From positions 186,001 to 250,000 of the forward strand of contig NADL03000682.1 in the NCBI GenBank assembly GCA_002205965.3: a stretch of DNA of 64,000 nucleotides, written 5' to 3'. This document shows positions 61,099-64,000 of this stretch, one piece after another. The position numbers and the translations under genes are program-made. How positions within the stretch are numbered: position 1 is the first letter of the stretch; the number at the start of each line of letters is the position of its first letter. Under the pieces are notes generated by a model. It did no database searches and was not told the origin of the DNA. It saw only the letters and a list, made by a program, of their open reading frames with translations. This stretch comes from Kappaphycus alvarezii (lineage: Eukaryota > Rhodophyta > Florideophyceae > Gigartinales > Solieriaceae).

Positions 61099-62404
61099 AT
61101 TGTAGTTTTGAAGAATATGCGAAGTTTTGTTTGCGCGCCAATGGAGCTGCCGGTGGCCAACGTGGACCAGCAGACTAGCTCGCCTCTAACACCTAGTCGG
61201 ATCATGCACCGGACTCTGCTCTACTAATGCTAAAAAATTATGAAGACATCCCTAGCACTTGAGAAAGCAAAGCTGCTCACCACCCTTATCTGCCTTGTCA
61301 TTCAATACGTTACTCTCTTCGTAGATTGCCGTCGTCTTCACTGACGGCCCTGCCAAAAGGCAGGCTGTCCTCAGTATTATGCTCTAAAAAAGTAACGCGA
61401 CCTGTTTGTGCATGAGAAAAAAATGCAGGAAAGGTTACAAAAAATGTCGCTCAGTAACCTTCTCACTTATTGAAGCCAAAGCTGGATTTTGCGTGTTTCT
61501 TGGGGGGAATCTTTTAATTTCTTCAAAAACCTGAACCATACAGGTAGTGGTTACACAAGAAGACTAAGAACATCTTCAGGCGATGGCTGCACCCACTCCA
61601 ACAAGGACAAAGAGAGGACTAAAAGAAATTCCACCATCTAAATACGGGATCGAGACAGCTTGAAAAACTATAGTGTAAGCATGACAACTTACGGAGGATG
61701 ACAACCAAGACGAAGAAACTCCGGACGAATGAACTTGCCGACACTGACAGGGCTGCGCAGACCACGTTCCTTCGGAGACTGTAACAAAGACAGTAGGTGA
61801 AAAGCGATAGGAAACAGCGAACTTTGAAACCCCTGCTCGGGTTAAAGAGCCGTCCTTAAACGTCTTTCCCAGGTCGTCTCACGTGCGGTGGGGGCGCGGG
61901 ACGACAATCCACTCGAAATTACCACCACCAACAACAGTGCAGCGAGAGATCTTGAGTCATGGTTGTTCCGTCGCCAGGACATGCGAGCGGACATAGATCC
62001 GGCGCCCGCGCCAAGTTCAGCGCGGGCGCCGAGAAGAGCGAAACAAAACTTGCGGAGGTCAGTAAGATAGGGAGGACGGTGGGAACGGTTGGTATGGTTT
62101 TGTAACTATGTGTTTCTTTGCGACAGTATCAGAACTTAATGAAAACCTTTTCTGCTCTAGATTCTTGATCTAAAAAGCAGTTTAGAAAGATACTAGTGGT
62201 AGCCGTAAACTTCACAATTTCGGTTGGTTCTCTCTTTAACATTTTGAAGTTACTAAGGTTTTACTGAAGGGAACATAAGGGCCTTATTTGCTTAAGGAAA
62301 TATACAAGCTGGCACCAACTTTACTTTCGTAGCAGTAAGGAAGTACATAGAATATACGGCATGAGCAGGCAGCATTCGATTTACAAGTCTAGGAAAAGGA
62401 GGCT
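61099..62404. other. Spacer with two hairpins
   Basis: 61344-61370 forms a stem (CCTGCC AAAA GGCAGG with flanking pairs). 62000-62031 is a perfect 12-bp GC-rich stem with an 8-nt loop. The ORF at 61888-62070 (60 codons) spans the second one and is not recognised. Confidence 0.45.
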
Positions 62405-62636
62405 GGTTCCTGTTCCTATCTCAAGGATCGGAGGCTGGCTCTGGCAGCGTTCGCCAATGAGTATGAGTCGCTAGTCGTGCGTTGGAATGTGTTTCGAAGA
62501 TGCAAGATATTCGTTTACAGCGACAATTTGCATCGTCAGTAACCTTTAATGCACCTTGCTTGCCATAAGGTATTAACCTCGTTGATATAACCAACCACAT
62601 CTCCCATGCATTAAAATAGCCCAAAAATTCCCCCTT
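62405..62636 (+). mobile_element. Decayed L1/L1'-type LINE 3' end
   Basis: LVPVPISRIGGWLW in frame, then GTTGATATAACCAACCAC and the tail TTAAAATAGCCCAAAAATTC. Confidence 0.7.
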
Positions 62637-62989
62637 GCTTCCTACCCCTCTACTTGGTTGTAGATTGAGCTACTATCAGCCCCCCCGCTATATTTCACGT
62701 TCATACACGCTACCATAAAAGTTGACTGGGTATTACCCAGCTTATCTCCGGTGGTAAGATACTACATATGTCCCCGGATAGAGGAGATGAGCAGCGTCGC
62801 TTTCTCAGATGCTGGGGAAGCGCCGTTCTTTGCAGTGATGATATTCGCTACTTGCTGAACACCCTTTTCAAAACCCCCAACAAATGCAACCGTAAACATC
62901 AATAACCATGGGGTGAACCTGAATTCCATAATGGGCCAAAGAGAGTCGTAATCACGACATTTTTGATCTCTTTTTGAATAATTTGAGGT
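62637..62989. other. Spacer, nothing recognised
   Basis: No ORF or repeat seen. Confidence 0.4.
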
Positions 62990-63240
62990 AAAGTCTAAGG
63001 ACGATTATGGTAAGAGTAATGTGGGCTGATAACGAAGACATCGAAGCCGAGCGTAGAAGCAGAAAGTCCAGAACCCGTAATGTACATGTCAAGGCGAAGT
63101 CGCGTGTAGGAGGGCTGGCATCACCCGAGTCGTGTCTTTGAGCAGCATGTCGGTGGCACTGTGCGGAAGGAGGGACGGAGCAAGGATCGGGAAGCGGTGG
63201 ATCTAGAGAACGTACCCTCGAAATATTGGATTATCGTCGT
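62990..63240 (-). mobile_element. L4-like LINE fragment
   Basis: Minus-strand LRLDMYITGSGLSASTLGFD and VFVISPH parallel RRLDIYIDDVQFSPVPQGYD and VTVIRPH of L4. Confidence 0.6.
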
Positions 63241-63285
63241 CCTAGCCATGTAAGAACACATTTTAAAAAAGAGCATTAGCGATGT

Positions 63286-64000
63286 GCAGGTTGTAATAAA
63301 AAAATGGTCCTCCCTTCATGTATACAGGAAATGGTCCCCCTTCATGTAATACAGGAAATGGTCCCCCTTCGTGTATCCAGCAAACTACAACGATCCCGTC
63401 CCTAACTTCTCCACCGCATTTCCAAATTTATTTCATTTTATCTAGATATTTTTATACTGTATTTAACTCTGAATCGACCCCGATCAAGTCCTTTTCCCTT
63501 TTAGTTACTCCTCCTAATTCGCCTTTTTGAGAAGAAGGCGCAATGCATACTGCAAATCCCTTGCAGATTTATTTTACATATTCCTAATCTATAGAGCATA
63601 TAAACCCCTTTATTCTAAGTTCAAATGCCCGATCATTTTACTCATCACCCTTCTTCCCACACACCCAAAACACCCTACATTGCCTCCGAACGTCTATCAT
63701 GATTGCCCCTCTGTCCCTATTTCAAAAACTGCCTTCCCGTCCATCAATGGCCTTCGTTCGCCGCCTACGGGCCAACCGATGCCGCCGACTGCATCCGGCG
63801 GCAAACAAAGAAGCAAATTATCGAGTTCGTTCGCCGCCTCTTCGTAGAAGAAGAAGCGAGGGAGGTAAGTGAGGAGAGGCTGAGAAGGTCGAGGAGGAGA
63901 GCGGGGAGTCGTTCGAGGAATGGGTAGCCCTGAGCTATTGTACGAGGCTCGGGAGAAGAAGGAAGAGGAGGAAGAGTAAGAGGAGGAGGAGGAGGAGGGA
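63286..64000 (+). mobile_element. Long LTR E (cut by window end)
   Basis: It aligns with LTR C (reverse orientation) from TTGTAATAAAAAAATGG through the three ~27-bp repeats (63305-63385), the CATATAAAC box (~63597) and into the acidic ORF. The R/U5 part would lie beyond the window. Confidence 0.7.
63699..64000 (+). pseudogene. LTR-borne acidic protein, copy E (incomplete)
   Basis: The DNA is near-identical to copy C from the ATG region through DCIRRQTKKQIIEFVRRLF and the GGTAAGT donor-like site, with small indels near the start that move the opening codons into another frame. A stop occurs in the acidic run (~63978). The rest lies outside the window. Confidence 0.6.

Overview
The window is nuclear DNA of a repeat-dense eukaryote. 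Nothing looks bacterial: there are no operons, no Shine-Dalgarno-spaced genes, and almost every recognisable coding stretch belongs to a retrotransposon. Two loci look like host genes: an apparently intronless zinc-finger ORF (22084-22659) with plant/algal-style GHNxRxC knuckles, and a broken gene (31648-33211, minus) with a SHAQKY-type MYB-like motif. Together they suggest an alga, perhaps a red alga or another TE-rich protist. That placement is an inference and is not proven.

Layout. 0.4-10.9 kb: three ~1.4-1.5 kb solo LTRs (A 385-1830, B 4259-5642, C 9382-10872) separated by AT-rich spacer and 3' ends of LINEs. 10.9-13.05 kb: LINE fragments. 13.05-18.3 kb: a complete tyrosine-recombinase (DIRS/Ngaro-like) retrotransposon with split direct repeats, inserted without target duplication in a LINE tail. 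18.7-21.2 kb: LINE copies and inverted LINE tails. 22.1-22.7 kb: the zinc-finger gene. 23.3-28.8 kb: a decayed Ty3/gypsy element with a long LTR (D). 28.8-33.2 kb: spacer, a LINE piece and the MYB-like pseudogene, split by a LINE with an 11-bp target duplication. 33.6-37.6 kb: a LINE carrying a solo LTR, then another solo LTR. 37.6-53.4 kb: nested LINEs of several families. 53.6-61.1 kb: a complete Ty3/gypsy element with a 5-bp target duplication. 61.1-64 kb: spacer, LINE fragments and the start of a further long LTR (E).

The LINEs (called L1, L1', L2, L3, L4, L5 and L7 here) have an RT followed by a C-terminal Cys-His knuckle and an RxDI...DVTV block, resembling the restriction-like-endonuclease class. 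They lack poly(A). Most (L1, L1', L2, L7 and unnamed tails) end in variants of a common A-rich/ACCCAAA/TTCCCC tail; L3 ends in a separate ACCACC-type tail.

Three points stand out. (1) The long Ty3/gypsy LTRs carry their own ORF, an acidic protein with a conserved N-terminal block and a C-terminal ICxxCL motif, lying between two TATA-like boxes; at least five copies are present. (2) In the complete Ty3/gypsy element, the integrase ORF continues into two tandem copies of a ~136-residue domain I do not recognise. (3) Young elements carry many single-base deletions in short homopolymers, so some frameshifts may be assembly errors rather than decay.
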